Of a stretch of 64,000 nt of DNA, positions 1-8,774 are shown one piece after another. Both the position numbers and the translations under genes were made by a program. The notes below the pieces were generated by a model that worked only from the letters and a program-made list of their open reading frames with translations, was not told the origin of the DNA and did no database searches. The stretch is from Halorussus vallis (GTDB lineage: Archaea; Halobacteriota; Halobacteria; Halobacteriales; Haladaptataceae): assembly GCF_024138165.1 (NCBI RefSeq), contig NZ_CP100000.1:2480001-2544000 (forward strand), read 5' to 3'. The number at the start of each line of letters is the position of its first letter. Within the stretch, counting starts at the first letter, position 1.

Positions 1-161
1 TCGTTAGCCCGTTCCACTTCGCCGTCGCCGGCCGATTCTTCGTCGCCGCCGTTCGGCGGTTCCGTTCTCCCGTCGTTCTTCGCCTCGATTCCCGGGCCGC
101 TCCCCGTCTCGCGTTCGGCGTCGGGTCCCGGTCCTGTTTCGGGGGTATCATCGGTAGTCAT
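1..161 (-). CDS. Partial gene: acidic N-terminus of an unrecognised protein
   Basis: An ATG at 161-159 opens a frame that runs off the left edge without a stop. About 53 residues are visible, rich in Gly, Glu, Asp and Pro (starts MTTDDTPETG), with no membrane segment in the visible part. The start overlaps the stop of the DUF389 gene in the ATGA style used by many operons in this window, so the two are probably co-transcribed and translationally coupled. Nothing visible identifies a function; such tails are often disordered N-terminal extensions of haloarchaeal proteins. Confidence 0.6.
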   Translation of the reverse strand, partial: MTTDDTPETGPGPDAERETGSGPGIEAKNDGRTEPPNGGDEESAGDGEVERAN

Positions 162-1225
162 AGGTTCCGAAGGAGTACGTCCAGCGAGCCGCCGTCGAGG
201 TTGACCAGCAACACCGCCAGCACGACTATCAGCATCGCGAACACCACCACGCGTTTGAGCATCCGAATTCGGGTCTCCCGGAGATCGGCCCAGTCCTCGG
301 GGTGGTAGCCGAAGTACCAGAGGCTCACTATCGCCGCGAGGTTGATGGAGAAGACGTTGACCAGGACGACCGCCGCCGACCCGAGCACGACCACCGGCCG
401 CGCCCACGCGATGCCGACGCCGACGACCCCGATGGGCGGCACGATGGCGGCGGCGATCATCACGCCGACGAGGGTCGTGAGCCCGCTGGTCGAGAGGCTC
501 ACCGCGCCGGCCATCCCCGCGCAGAGCGCGACCGCCACCAGCAGGAACGTCGGCGAGGTGTGGTTGCTCAACCGCAGGCTCCGGGCCACCTCGATGGCCG
601 GGTCGGGGAACACCACCACCTTCGCGAACAGTGCGAACGCGACGGCGCTGGCCAGCGCCACCGCCCCGCCGATGGCCTGGTACTTCACGCTCTCGGCGAA
701 CAGGTCCTCGTCGTAGATGACCGTCGCCGTGCTCGTCGCCATCGACGGGCCGACCAGCGGGGCGATGACCATCGCCCCAACCATCACCGGCATCGAGTCG
801 AGTAACACGCCGGCGGTGGCCACCACCGCGCTGATGGCGGTCATCAGCACGAACACCACCAGGTCCGGCAGCATGTCGGCCGCCTTCGAGTGGAGTTCGT
901 CGCGCGAGACCCGCCCGCGTCCGAGCGCTTCGATGGTGCCCGCGGCGTCCCACGTCCCGTCGAACCGGCCGGAGACGACCGCCTCCGTGTTGACGACGAC
1001 GGTGTACAGCTCCGTGTCGAGTTCGAGTTCGCGGAGGCGCCGCTGGACCGGTTCGACGCCGTGGGCGGGCAGCGGGAGTTTGACCACGGCCGCCGTGTCG
1101 GGGTCGGCCGCGTTGTCGCTGATGGCGTAGTCGAGGTCGTGGTCCTCGAACAAGGACCGAATTTTCTCGCGGGCGTCCGCGGACATCACCAGTATCTCCA
1201 GCAACCGCATGTCCTGTCTGACCAT
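158..1225 (-). CDS. DUF389 family membrane protein
   Basis: The 355-residue protein has a soluble N-terminal domain (about residues 1-110, beginning MRLLEILV after a short lead) followed by several hydrophobic helices. These include the conserved stretch around 'MVGAMVIAPLVGPSMA', typical of the DUF389 (TIGR00341) family. Family members are integral membrane proteins of unknown function. An internal ATG at 1210 gives a protein starting MRLLEI, which matches family starts better; neither start has a clear Shine-Dalgarno. The gene overlaps the next gene on the left by ATGA. Identification as DUF389 is fairly secure; the role is unknown. Confidence 0.85.
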   Translation of the reverse strand: MVRQDMRLLEILVMSADAREKIRSLFEDHDLDYAISDNAADPDTAAVVKLPLPAHGVEPVQRRLRELELDTELYTVVVNTEAVVSGRFDGTWDAAGTIEALGRGRVSRDELHSKAADMLPDLVVFVLMTAISAVVATAGVLLDSMPVMVGAMVIAPLVGPSMATSTATVIYDEDLFAESVKYQAIGGAVALASAVAFALFAKVVVFPDPAIEVARSLRLSNHTSPTFLLVAVALCAGMAGAVSLSTSGLTTLVGVMIAAAIVPPIGVVGVGIAWARPVVVLGSAAVVLVNVFSINLAAIVSLWYFGYHPEDWADLRETRIRMLKRVVVFAMLIVVLAVLLVNLDGGSLDVLLRNL

Positions 1226-1309
1226 TCGAGAATCGAAGAACCGCGGTTCGTCGCACAGTCGTCGGCTCGATCTCGCCTGCGAAAGTCTCGGCCTCCGACC
1301 CGGACGGAC

Positions 1310-1879
1310 CTACAGGAGTCGGAGTTCGTCGCCGTCGACAGTCTCGGCGTCGGGGAACGCCCGCGCGTACAGGTCGGCGACCGTCTCGCGGAGTTCGGCG
1401 AGTCGGTCGCTCCCGTCGCCCGAGCAGTCGACGCCGCAGCGCGCGACCAGCGTCTCGTCGCCGAGTCGTTCGTACTTCAGTTTTCCACCGCACCCGGGAC
1501 ATCGCGGTTCGGCGTGGGCGTTCATCCACGACGCCTCGTACCCCGACCGCGAGAGCCATTCCCCCAGCGCGTACCAGACCACCACGTCCCACTCCTCGGT
1601 GCCCGACGCGGTCTGCTTGAGCCGCGTCAGCCCCAGCGCCGCCTTCGAGTACAGTCGCCCGTCGCTCTCGCGGTGGCGCCGGTGACACCGTCGGAAGTGG
1701 TTGAACACGGCGACGCGCGACGACCGGAGCGCCCCGTTCGTCAGTTCCCCGTCCGGCTGAGTCTTCGCGGGATGGTCGTCCCGAACGCCGTGTCGCATCG
1801 GCCGACCGAACTCGTCGTAGTGGACGTCTTCTGAAAGCGGTGCGCCGCTCTTCGGACAGAAAGCGAACTCTCCTTTCAT
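1310..1879 (-). CDS. Conserved hypothetical zinc-binding protein
   Basis: A 189-residue soluble protein. It has an N-terminal CPKSG motif (residues 8-12) and a C-terminal CPGCGGK...RCGVDC zinc-ribbon-like cluster (about residues 128-151). The middle is a helical segment rich in Arg and Trp. No enzyme motif is visible. It stands alone: 84 bases separate it from the DUF389 gene on the same strand, and an AT-rich region lies upstream. I read it as a haloarchaeal zinc-binding protein of unknown function. The Cys spacing supports metal binding, but the family is not recognised. Confidence 0.65.
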   Translation of the reverse strand: MKGEFAFCPKSGAPLSEDVHYDEFGRPMRHGVRDDHPAKTQPDGELTNGALRSSRVAVFNHFRRCHRRHRESDGRLYSKAALGLTRLKQTASGTEEWDVVVWYALGEWLSRSGYEASWMNAHAEPRCPGCGGKLKYERLGDETLVARCGVDCSGDGSDRLAELRETVADLYARAFPDAETVDGDELRLL

Positions 1880-2305
1880 CTCATTTCACCCAAGCTTGCA
1901 TTCCGGTTCACCCAGAGAAACCCTGCGCTGTCCGGTCGGGAGGTCATCCGCGCTCGTTCGTCGAGCGCGTCGTCCGGACCGGGCAGGCGTCATTTCTTAA
2001 CGACCGCACGGATAAAAAATTTGCCTCTGTGTAGGAGATTAACCTTATTTTCGAATGGCGATACTCGATTGGGAATTTAATTCTTAAAAACAACCATCTT
2101 AATTACTAGTTCGTTCGGTTACGTCTCTCGACACTCGCCTCAGCGCCGTCTGGCGGTACCGTCCACGATGCTGATAGTTTCGACTCCGGACAGTCTTGCT
2201 CCGTCGCGGTAAAATCGCACCGAGACGGCCCGGTTCGAGCCTGCCGTGCAGTATAATTCATAGTGTTCCGGTATTAATTACCTCCGATTCGTAGGAGCGA
2301 ATGCG
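1880..2305. other. AT-rich intergenic region with promoter-like elements
   Basis: About 425 bases without a convincing gene. From 1995 to 2110 the sequence is strikingly AT-rich for this genome, with several T/A runs. A second AT patch at 2250-2282 holds GTATAATTC and the near-palindrome GGTATTAATTACC (2270-2282) just before the HMA gene. These look like promoter and operator sequences for the divergent neighbours; a regulator cannot be named from sequence. Confidence 0.5.
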
Positions 2306-2509
2306 ATGCAACGGTACGAACTTCGCGTCATCGGCATGTCGTGTAACGGCTGTGAGACGGTCGTCGAGGACGAGGTGACCCGCTTGCCGGGCGTCGCGTC
2401 GGCCGACGCCGACAGCGACGAGAACGTCGTCGTGATCGAGGGGAAACCCGACGCGCGGGACGCCGCGCGGAAGGCCGTCACCGACGTCGGCTACGAAGTC
2501 GAGGAGTAA
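2306..2509 (+). CDS. HMA-domain metallochaperone (copper chaperone-like)
   Basis: The 67-residue protein is a single heavy-metal-associated domain. It has the metal-binding GMSCNGC motif at residues 10-16 (Cys13 and Cys16) and the usual beta-alpha-beta-beta-alpha-beta length. Family members bind Cu(I), less often Zn or other soft metals, and hand it to P-type ATPases. A GGAG ribosome-binding site at 2294-2297, eight bases upstream, fixes the start. No P-type ATPase or CopY-like gene lies in this window, so the partner must be elsewhere. The near-palindrome just upstream could be a metal-responsive operator. Confidence 0.92.
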   Translation: MQRYELRVIGMSCNGCETVVEDEVTRLPGVASADADSDENVVVIEGKPDARDAARKAVTDVGYEVEE

Positions 2510-2620
2510 CGCGCTGTCGAGCGAGCGACGCGGTCGCCCGGCGGCCCGCTCGCGTGCCACCTCGACCCGCTCTTCTCTCGCCGAGACGCCGACCGACCCC
2601 GGACGCCGACGACCGCGGCG

Positions 2621-4042
2621 TCAGCAGAAGTTCTGGGTGGCGTACACCTTCCCCTCGGACGTGACGTGGACGCCGATTCCCTCGTCGTCCCACGCCGAGA
2701 GGAGGATGTTCTCGCGGTGGCCCTCGGAGTTCATCCACCCGCGGACGATGCCCCGGGCGAGTTCGTCGGCGTTCGTGTACCGGACGGTCCCCTCGCCGGT
2801 CCTGACGTTCGAGTCGTAGTAGGTGTAGAGGATGTTCTCCGCGCCGGTGTAGTACCGGTCGTCGCCCGCGGGCGCCCGGCAGTCGTAGCCGAACTGTTCG
2901 TACCGGTCGGCCCGCGTTTCGCCGTCCGGCGAGACGTGGCTGAAGTAGTCCTCGGCGGCCATGTCCTCGCTGTGGTAGCGGGCTATCTCCCGCAGTTCGG
3001 TGTCGAACGCCAGCGTCCCCAGACCGTGCTCGACGCGCCGCTCGTTGACGTACTCGTGGACGAGTCGCTCGACGCGGCTCCGGTCGAGTTCCGACAGCGG
3101 CGTGTCTCCGGTCGGCGTTTCGGTCCCCTGGGACGGCGCGCCCTCGACGACGAGGTAGCCCACGCGCTCGCCGAGGTGGGCGGTTTCGCGGTCGGCGCTT
3201 CGCTCCTCCTGGACCTTCACCTCGACCGACGACCCCGAGAGGTTCCGGTAGCGCACCGCGCAGGTGTTGGCCCCGCGGAACGTCTGGAGGGCAGCGAGCA
3301 ACACCGGTTCCCGGTAGGTTCCGTCGAACGCTATCGTCCGCCACCCGTGGCCGACGTCGTCGCGGCTTCCCGCCTCGAACGCCCGGCCGTCGAGGGTCCC
3401 CGCGCCGGGTTCGACCGCGAGGTAGCCGACGTCCTCGACGCGGTGGGACCCGCCGGCCTCGGCTTCCTGCAATCGGACGTCGAACCCGGTCCGTCCGACC
3501 GCGCGGTGACGGGGCGCGACGGGTTGGGGGCCGGCGGTGGTCTGGGCCTGCGAGAACACGACGGGCCGACTCGAAAACGCGGCGTCGAAGGTCGGAGACG
3601 CCCAGCGGTGGTCGGTCCGAATCCGCCCGACTTCGAGGGCCGCGCCGTCGGCGAGGTCGTAGCGGCCGGGGTCCGTCGCGACGTAGCCGACGGTTTCCCG
3701 GCGGTGATTTCCGTCGAGGTAGCGCCACTCCTCGACGGCCACCTCGAACCCCGTGCCGGCGACCGCGCGGAGCCGCGGGGTCGCCGGTTGCGGCCCTCGA
3801 TAGGAGAGTCCCGACGCGACCACGACCGGGTCGGAGTGGGTCGACGGCAGTTCGACCGACTGCCACCGGTGGTCGGCCTCGACGGTGGTCGCGTCGACTG
3901 CAGTTCCGGACTGGAGCGCCGCGGCCCCGCCGACCGCGCCGAGTCCGGCGAAACCGACGAGCGCCCCGGCCGTCCGGAGCACGTCGCGTCGTTCGAGTAG
4001 CGATGCCTCTGGGTCGCCTTCGCGTTCCTGTTCGCGTGCCAT
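2621..4042 (-). CDS. Tat-exported CAP-domain protein with three lectin-like repeats
   Basis: A 473-residue secreted protein. The start at 4042 places a twin-arginine signal (Arg18-Arg19, 'RRDVLR', then a hydrophobic Gly/Ala segment) at the N-terminus; a longer upstream frame is Arg-rich and unlikely. Residues about 55-320 hold three related units of 85-95 residues, each with a 'PVV/VLL' strand, 'R.R.v...gF.V' and '..VGYL.VE'. They resemble H-type-lectin-like beta repeats. Residues about 323-473 form a CAP/SCP-PR1 domain with the His (ARYHSEDM), Glu (GAEN) and His (EGHREN) pocket residues. The gene is divergent from the large FG-GAP/Gln-rich gene, suggesting a shared extracellular role. Confidence 0.85.
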   Translation of the reverse strand: MAREQEREGDPEASLLERRDVLRTAGALVGFAGLGAVGGAAALQSGTAVDATTVEADHRWQSVELPSTHSDPVVVASGLSYRGPQPATPRLRAVAGTGFEVAVEEWRYLDGNHRRETVGYVATDPGRYDLADGAALEVGRIRTDHRWASPTFDAAFSSRPVVFSQAQTTAGPQPVAPRHRAVGRTGFDVRLQEAEAGGSHRVEDVGYLAVEPGAGTLDGRAFEAGSRDDVGHGWRTIAFDGTYREPVLLAALQTFRGANTCAVRYRNLSGSSVEVKVQEERSADRETAHLGERVGYLVVEGAPSQGTETPTGDTPLSELDRSRVERLVHEYVNERRVEHGLGTLAFDTELREIARYHSEDMAAEDYFSHVSPDGETRADRYEQFGYDCRAPAGDDRYYTGAENILYTYYDSNVRTGEGTVRYTNADELARGIVRGWMNSEGHRENILLSAWDDEGIGVHVTSEGKVYATQNFC

Positions 4043-4166
4043 GCGCGTGTGAGCCTCCGAGTCGTTCCCTATCAACGTTCTCTGTCGAGGCCGGTACCTG
4101 TCGGCTCGCCGTCGCGAGAATGCGCCCCGCTTCGACACGAAGCGCCGGTTCGACGGTTGACGAACT

Positions 4167-4198
4167 GCTCGCCGAGCGCCGCGCGGCGCTCGGCGAGC
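4167..4198. repeat. Perfect 32-bp GC palindrome in divergent promoter region
   Basis: Two 16-base arms beginning gctcgccgagcgccgc and their exact inverse complement meet with no spacer. It lies between the divergent CAP-domain gene and the FG-GAP/Gln-rich gene. It could be an operator, a cruciform or a member of the palindromic element class seen elsewhere in this window (18434, 28269, 41330). Confidence 0.8.
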
Positions 4199-4270
4199 GG
4201 CTTCGACCAACCTCGCGTTACGACGGTTTCGGCCGTGAGAACGGGTGATAGGGACCGCCTTACCACCTGT

Positions 4271-4311
4271 AATCCGCGTTACCGGTCGGTTGCCAGTTTA
4301 TAACAAAGTCG
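4271..4311 (+). promoter_or_regulatory. Promoter of FG-GAP/Gln-rich gene, shared with second Gln-rich gene
   Basis: TAATCCGCGTTACCG (4271-4285), TTGCCA (4291-4296), TTTATAA (4298-4304, TATA box) and ATAACAAAGTC (4301-4311) precede the start at 4340. The same blocks in the same order occur at 9896-9937 before the second Gln-rich gene. A GGAG site lies just before the ATG. The TATA position would give a short leader. Confidence 0.65.
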
Positions 4312-4339
4312 CGTTCCGGTACATGTCCATCGGAGCAGA

Positions 4340-7300
4340 ATGAGAACACGCGAGGGCGAAAGCGACCGAAGTAGCGTCGGGCGTAACGGCCGTAGAAGCA
4401 CCGTCTTGTTGACCGTACTGTCGTGCCTGCTCGTTGTGAGCAGCGCCGTCGTCTCGGGGGCAGTCGTCGCGTCGGGGTCCGACGCGGCGGCGGCCGAGTC
4501 GACGGCGACCTCCGGAGCGGTCGGTCCGCCGACGGGAGTGGTGAACGTCTCTGATAACTACACGAAAATCGAAGGAGCGGCGACCAACGACAGCGCCGGC
4601 TGGTCGACGTCCTCGGCGGGCGACGTCAACGGCGACGGGGTCACCGACCTGCTGGTCGGCGCGCCCCAGGGCGGCGAGAACGACACCGGCGCGGCCTACC
4701 TGTTCTACGGGCCGGTCGACGAGAGTAACGTCTCGGTCGCGGACGCCGACGTGACCTTCCTCGGCGACAGCCCCGGCGACCGCGCCGGATGGTCGGTCGC
4801 CGCGGGCGACGTCGACGCCGGCGGTCGCTCCGATATCGTAATCGGCGCGCCGTACGACGACGAGGGCGGGACCAACGCGGGCGCGGCCTACGTCGTCTAC
4901 GGCGGCAACCTCTCGGGCACCGTCACGCTCGGCGACGTCGGCGACAAACTCGTCGGGACCGAGAACGGAAGCTACGCCGGATTCGACGTGGCCGCGCGCG
5001 ACGTCGACTCCTCGGACGAACCCGGCGTGCTGGTCGGCGCGCCGTCGAACCTCGACGAGCGTCAATCTGGGAAGGCGTACCTGCTGACGGCGAACTCGAT
5101 CGGAGACACGACGTCGCTCTCGTCGAGCGACGCGACGTTCGTCGGGCGGACTGACACCGGTCGCGCGGGGTGGTCGGTTTCCTGGGCGGGCGACGTCGAC
5201 GACGACGGCGTCGCTGAGGCGGCCGTGGGCGCGCCGCAGTACAACCGGAGTGGTAGTCCGGGCGCCGGCGCCGTCTACGTCGTCGGTTCGGACGCCGAGG
5301 GCGAACGGAACCTGAGCGAGGCCGAAGCGACCGTGGTCGGTGCGAGCGCCAACGACGCCGCCGGGTTCGCCACCGGCGGCGCGGGCGACGCGAACGGCGA
5401 CGGCGTCGCCGACCTCGTCGTCGGCGCGCCGGCGAACGACACCACCGGCCAGAACGCGGGCGCGGCCTACGTCATCTACGGCGGGGAGTCGCTGAACGGG
5501 ACGGTGACGACCGCGAGCGCCGACGTCACGGTCTACGGCGAGCGGCCGGCCGACCGACTCGGCTGGTCGGCCGACGTCGCGGGTGACGTCGACTGCGACG
5601 GCTACGCCGACGTCGTCGTCGGCGCGCCGAACCACGCCAGGACCGGCGCGGCGTACGTCGTCTACGGCCGGTCGAGCGGCGGGTCGTTCGACGCCGCGAA
5701 GTTGATGGGCCAGGCCGCCGGGGACTTCGCCGGCGGCAGCGTCGCCGGCATTCCGGCCGCCGGCGAGGGGCCGGCCGACGTCCTCATCGGCGCGCCCGGG
5801 AGCGACGTGGCCGGCAACGACAGCGGCGCGGCGTACTTAGTCCAGGGACAGTGCGCGGCCGACTCGGCGAACTCGACCGCCTCGATTTCGCCCGACGGCG
5901 GGCGGTCCGGCGCGGTCGACAGCGGCGGGACGTTCGAGTCGGACGCCGAGAGCGGCGCGAGTAACGGAGGTGGGGCGGACTCGGCGGGAAATTCGAACGC
6001 CGGGCGTTCCGACGGTGAGTCGGCGGACGCGAACGCTCGGTCGGGAGACGACGGCGGCGTCGGCGTCGGCGTCGACGCCGACGCCGACGACTCACAGCGG
6101 TCGGCGTCCGACGCCGTCGACGGGACCGGAGTGTCCTTCCTCGCCGACGGCGGAAGCGACGGGGGCGCCGCTTCGGTGAACGGCGGGGACGCCTCCCGCA
6201 ATTCGGACGGAAGCGCTTCGAACGCGGCCGACGCCGCAAGCGGTGCGGACGAGACGCCGGGCGACGGCGAGAACGCCCGGGGCGAGCGAGATGCGCGAAG
6301 CGACCGGTCGGCCGGCGGCGAGGACTCCGGCAGTGAGTCCGGAAGCGGAGACGCCGCGGACGACGGTCAGAACGGCGACGGTGGCGAAGTCGATGACGGC
6401 AGTGCCGGCGGTGATGGCGCGGATGGCGACTCCGGCACGGGGACCGGAGCGCCCGGAGCGACGCCCCCGGAGGAGAGCGACGACCGGAACGCGCCCGACG
6501 ACGGCGGCGAGTCGAGCGCGCCCGACGGCGAGGACGACTCGAACGACCCGAGCGCGCCGAACGGCGGCGGAGACGGAGACGGAGATGGAAACGGAGACGC
6601 GGGCGGTCCGGGCGACGGGGAGTCCGACGCGCCGGCCGACGGCGGAGACGGTTCGGAGACGGACACCCGGAGTCAGAGCCAGGGGCTGTACCTCTATCAG
6701 AACCAGTGCCAGCGCCAGTCCGGCGGTTCGCAGTCCCAGAGCCAGTCCCAGGGCGCCCGCGGCGGCCAGAGCCAGGTGACCTCGGGCGGGGCCGTCTTCT
6801 ACCAGGCGCAGTTCCAGTTCATCCACGTCGTCCAGAACCAGTGTCAGTCCCAGGGCGACGGGAGCGACAACGTCCAGTACCAGCGCCAGACGCTGGTCAT
6901 CGTGTTCAAACAGCAACAGGCTGAGAACGGTTCCGACCGCTCGCAGTCCCAGAACCAGTCGGTCGACTCCGACCAGAACCAGACCCAGACGCAGACGGAG
7001 TCGGGACGGCGCCAGACCCAGACCCAGGTGTTCCGGGTGACGTTCATCCAGCGACAGGACGCCGCCACCGACGGGGGTGGGAACCAGAACCAGTCCCAGC
7101 GCATCGAGGTCGACCAGAACCAGGACCAGTCGCAGGGCGACGGGGCGAACCAGACCCAGACCCAGTTCCAGGTCGTCCGGGTCGTCTACCAGGGACAGGA
7201 CCAGACCCAGACGTACGGCGACCGGACCCAGGCGCAGTCCCAGAACCAGTCGGTCGAAGCCGGCCAGCGCCAGCACCAGGAGCAGACCGCCGACGCCCAG

Positions 7301-8692
7301 AATCAGACCCAGAACGAGAGCGTCGAGGTGCGACAGAACCAGAGCCAGCGCCAGTCCGGCGGTAACCTGACCCAGAACCAGAGCCAGTCGGTCGGCGTCG
7401 ACCAGCGACAGAACCAGACGCAGGGCGACGAGGGGCCGAGTCAGACCCAGAACCAGAGCCAGTCGGTCGACGCGGTGCAGAACCAGACCGAGTCCGGCGG
7501 TGAGAACCAGACGCAGGCCCAGAACCAGACCGCCGAACTGAACCAGAGCCAGACCCAGAACCAGTCGCTGACCAACGGCACCGAGCGCCAGCGGGGTAGC
7601 GTCGACGTCGGACAGAACCAGACCCAGAACCAGACCGGCGAGAACGACACCCAGTCGCAGAACGAGTCGCTCGCCGTCGACCAGAACCAGTCCCAGGAGC
7701 AGACCGACGCCGACCGGACGTCGACCGACGAGTCGAACGCGGACGCCGCCGAGACGACCGCCGCGTCCGAGACGGAATCCGTCTCGACCGCGACGAAGGC
7801 GACGAACGCGTCGACCGGGTCGGAGACGGCGAACGCGAGCGAGGAAACGACGGAGGAAACCGAGACGATGGAGGAAACCGAGACGCCGGACGACGGCGAT
7901 TCGTCGTCCGAGGTCGAGACGACGGAAACCGAGACGACGGAAGAGGAGGTGGCGGAGACGTCCTCGACGGAGGAGACCGCCGAGACGACCGAAGCGGAAC
8001 CGACGCAAGCGCAGGCCGACGACGGGTCGACGGCCCGGACCTCGACGTCGAGTTCGGACGAAGAACCGACGTCGACCGAAGAGCAGACGACGGAGGAGAC
8101 GGCGACCGAGGAATCCGGCGGAGACGAGGAAGCCACCGAAAGCGGCGACGGGGGCACGGACGGCGACGGGAAATCCGCGGAAGACGAAGGCGACGCGGAA
8201 CCGTCGAACGACGGCGAGAAGTCCGCCGAACCCGAAACCGACGAGTCCGGCGAGGAGACGACCGAATCCGAGGACGAGAAGACCGAAGCTGAGGACGAGA
8301 CGACCGAAGACGGGAAGGCGAAGGGCGACCAGAAGGCCGGAGGCGAAGAGAAGACGAAGGAGGACGGGAAGTCCACGGAAGCCGACTCGACCGACTCCGG
8401 GACGAACTCCGCCGGCGGAGAGAAGTCGAAGAAGTCCGAGAAGGCCGCCGGGTCGTCCGAGTCGGCGGCGGGAGACGACGAGCGGTCCGACGACTCGGCG
8501 GACGGGACGGAGACGACGAAGGAGTCCGAACCGGAGACGGCCGACGCGTCGACGCCGACCGAACCGTCGGGCGACGGCGAGTCGGAGGACGAAGAGACGA
8601 CTGAAAAGGAGAGCGACACCACGACGGAGAAGGAGAGCGAGACGACGGCCGAGCAAGTCCGTCCGGGCGAGGGCGTCCTCGCTCCGGCCTGA
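4340..8692 (+). CDS. Giant secreted protein: FG-GAP propeller, Gln/Asn repeats, TES-rich tail
   Basis: A 1450-residue protein with four zones. Residues 1-50 are a Sec-type signal. Residues about 70-505 contain seven FG-GAP repeats ('AGDVNGDGVTD..VGAP' type), four with canonical DxDxDG calcium loops, which predicts a complete seven-bladed integrin-alpha-like propeller. Residues about 505-773 are a Gly/Ser/Asp linker. Residues about 773-1127 are dense in Gln and Asn (QNQTQ, QNQSQ), and more than twenty N-X-S/T sequons fall there. The rest is a Thr/Glu/Ser-rich tail without a C-terminal transmembrane or PGF-CTERM anchor. A GGAG site supports the start. It is probably a calcium-binding surface or matrix adhesin that associates with the other Gln-rich protein; function is inferred. 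Confidence 0.85.
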   Translation: MRTREGESDRSSVGRNGRRSTVLLTVLSCLLVVSSAVVSGAVVASGSDAAAAESTATSGAVGPPTGVVNVSDNYTKIEGAATNDSAGWSTSSAGDVNGDGVTDLLVGAPQGGENDTGAAYLFYGPVDESNVSVADADVTFLGDSPGDRAGWSVAAGDVDAGGRSDIVIGAPYDDEGGTNAGAAYVVYGGNLSGTVTLGDVGDKLVGTENGSYAGFDVAARDVDSSDEPGVLVGAPSNLDERQSGKAYLLTANSIGDTTSLSSSDATFVGRTDTGRAGWSVSWAGDVDDDGVAEAAVGAPQYNRSGSPGAGAVYVVGSDAEGERNLSEAEATVVGASANDAAGFATGGAGDANGDGVADLVVGAPANDTTGQNAGAAYVIYGGESLNGTVTTASADVTVYGERPADRLGWSADVAGDVDCDGYADVVVGAPNHARTGAAYVVYGRSSGGSFDAAKLMGQAAGDFAGGSVAGIPAAGEGPADVLIGAPGSDVAGNDSGAAYLVQGQCAADSANSTASISPDGGRSGAVDSGGTFESDAESGASNGGGADSAGNSNAGRSDGESADANARSGDDGGVGVGVDADADDSQRSASDAVDGTGVSFLADGGSDGGAASVNGGDASRNSDGSASNAADAASGADETPGDGENARGERDARSDRSAGGEDSGSESGSGDAADDGQNGDGGEVDDGSAGGDGADGDSGTGTGAPGATPPEESDDRNAPDDGGESSAPDGEDDSNDPSAPNGGGDGDGDGNGDAGGPGDGESDAPADGGDGSETDTRSQSQGLYLYQNQCQRQSGGSQSQSQSQGARGGQSQVTSGGAVFYQAQFQFIHVVQNQCQSQGDGSDNVQYQRQTLVIVFKQQQAENGSDRSQSQNQSVDSDQNQTQTQTESGRRQTQTQVFRVTFIQRQDAATDGGGNQNQSQRIEVDQNQDQSQGDGANQTQTQFQVVRVVYQGQDQTQTYGDRTQAQSQNQSVEAGQRQHQEQTADAQNQTQNESVEVRQNQSQRQSGGNLTQNQSQSVGVDQRQNQTQGDEGPSQTQNQSQSVDAVQNQTESGGENQTQAQNQTAELNQSQTQNQSLTNGTERQRGSVDVGQNQTQNQTGENDTQSQNESLAVDQNQSQEQTDADRTSTDESNADAAETTAASETESVSTATKATNASTGSETANASEETTEETETMEETETPDDGDSSSEVETTETETTEEEVAETSSTEETAETTEAEPTQAQADDGSTARTSTSSSDEEPTSTEEQTTEETATEESGGDEEATESGDGGTDGDGKSAEDEGDAEPSNDGEKSAEPETDESGEETTESEDEKTEAEDETTEDGKAKGDQKAGGEEKTKEDGKSTEADSTDSGTNSAGGEKSKKSEKAAGSSESAAGDDERSDDSADGTETTKESEPETADASTPTEPSGDGESEDEETTEKESDTTTEKESETTAEQVRPGEGVLAPA
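6660..7720 (+). repeat. Gln/Asn-rich repeat zone with dense N-glycosylation sequons
   Basis: Degenerate coding repeats built on cagaaccagacc-type units encode NQTQ, NQSQ and RQNQSQ runs, interrupted in the first half by beta-prone hydrophobic stretches (e.g. FYQAQFQFIHVVQ). The NQ[ST] pattern makes more than twenty archaeal N-glycosylation sequons within about 260 residues. Confidence 0.8.
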
Positions 8693-8705
8693 TTCGATAC
8701 TGACC

Positions 8706-8738
8706 GCCGGGTCGGCGAGGCGGCCTCGCCGACCCGGC
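8706..8738. terminator. Bidirectional hairpin terminator between convergent genes
   Basis: Fifteen-base arms (gccgggtcggcgagg and complement) with a 3-base loop lie in the 82-base gap between the convergent FG-GAP gene and the small secreted-protein gene. A TTTT run follows at 8751-8754. Confidence 0.65.
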
Positions 8739-8774
8739 CACCGCGACCGTTTTACCGACTACGTCGCCGTCGAC

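Noticed and set aside
1840-2034. Small plus-strand frame of 64 codons
   Set aside because: Overlaps the start of the zinc-protein gene, has mixed Arg/Cys/Ser composition and no upstream signal; the area looks like promoter sequence.
2478-3866. Long Arg/Pro/Gly-rich minus-strand frame inside the CAP gene
   Set aside because: Composition is the typical shadow of a high-GC acidic gene in another frame.
4043-4210. Longer N-terminus of the CAP-domain protein
   Set aside because: The extra 56 residues are Arg-rich, overlap the palindrome, and would bury the twin-arginine signal.
4340-4480. Lipobox near the FG-GAP protein start (VLSC)
   Set aside because: The Cys lies before the end of the hydrophobic core and the preceding residue pattern does not fit a lipobox, so an ordinary signal peptide is more likely.
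6092-8656. Very long minus-strand reading frame opposite the Gln-rich gene (854 codons)
   Set aside because: It is antisense to the FG-GAP/Gln-rich coding region. Its Leu/Arg/Gly/Val repeats simply mirror the repeat DNA, and it has no start signal or domain.
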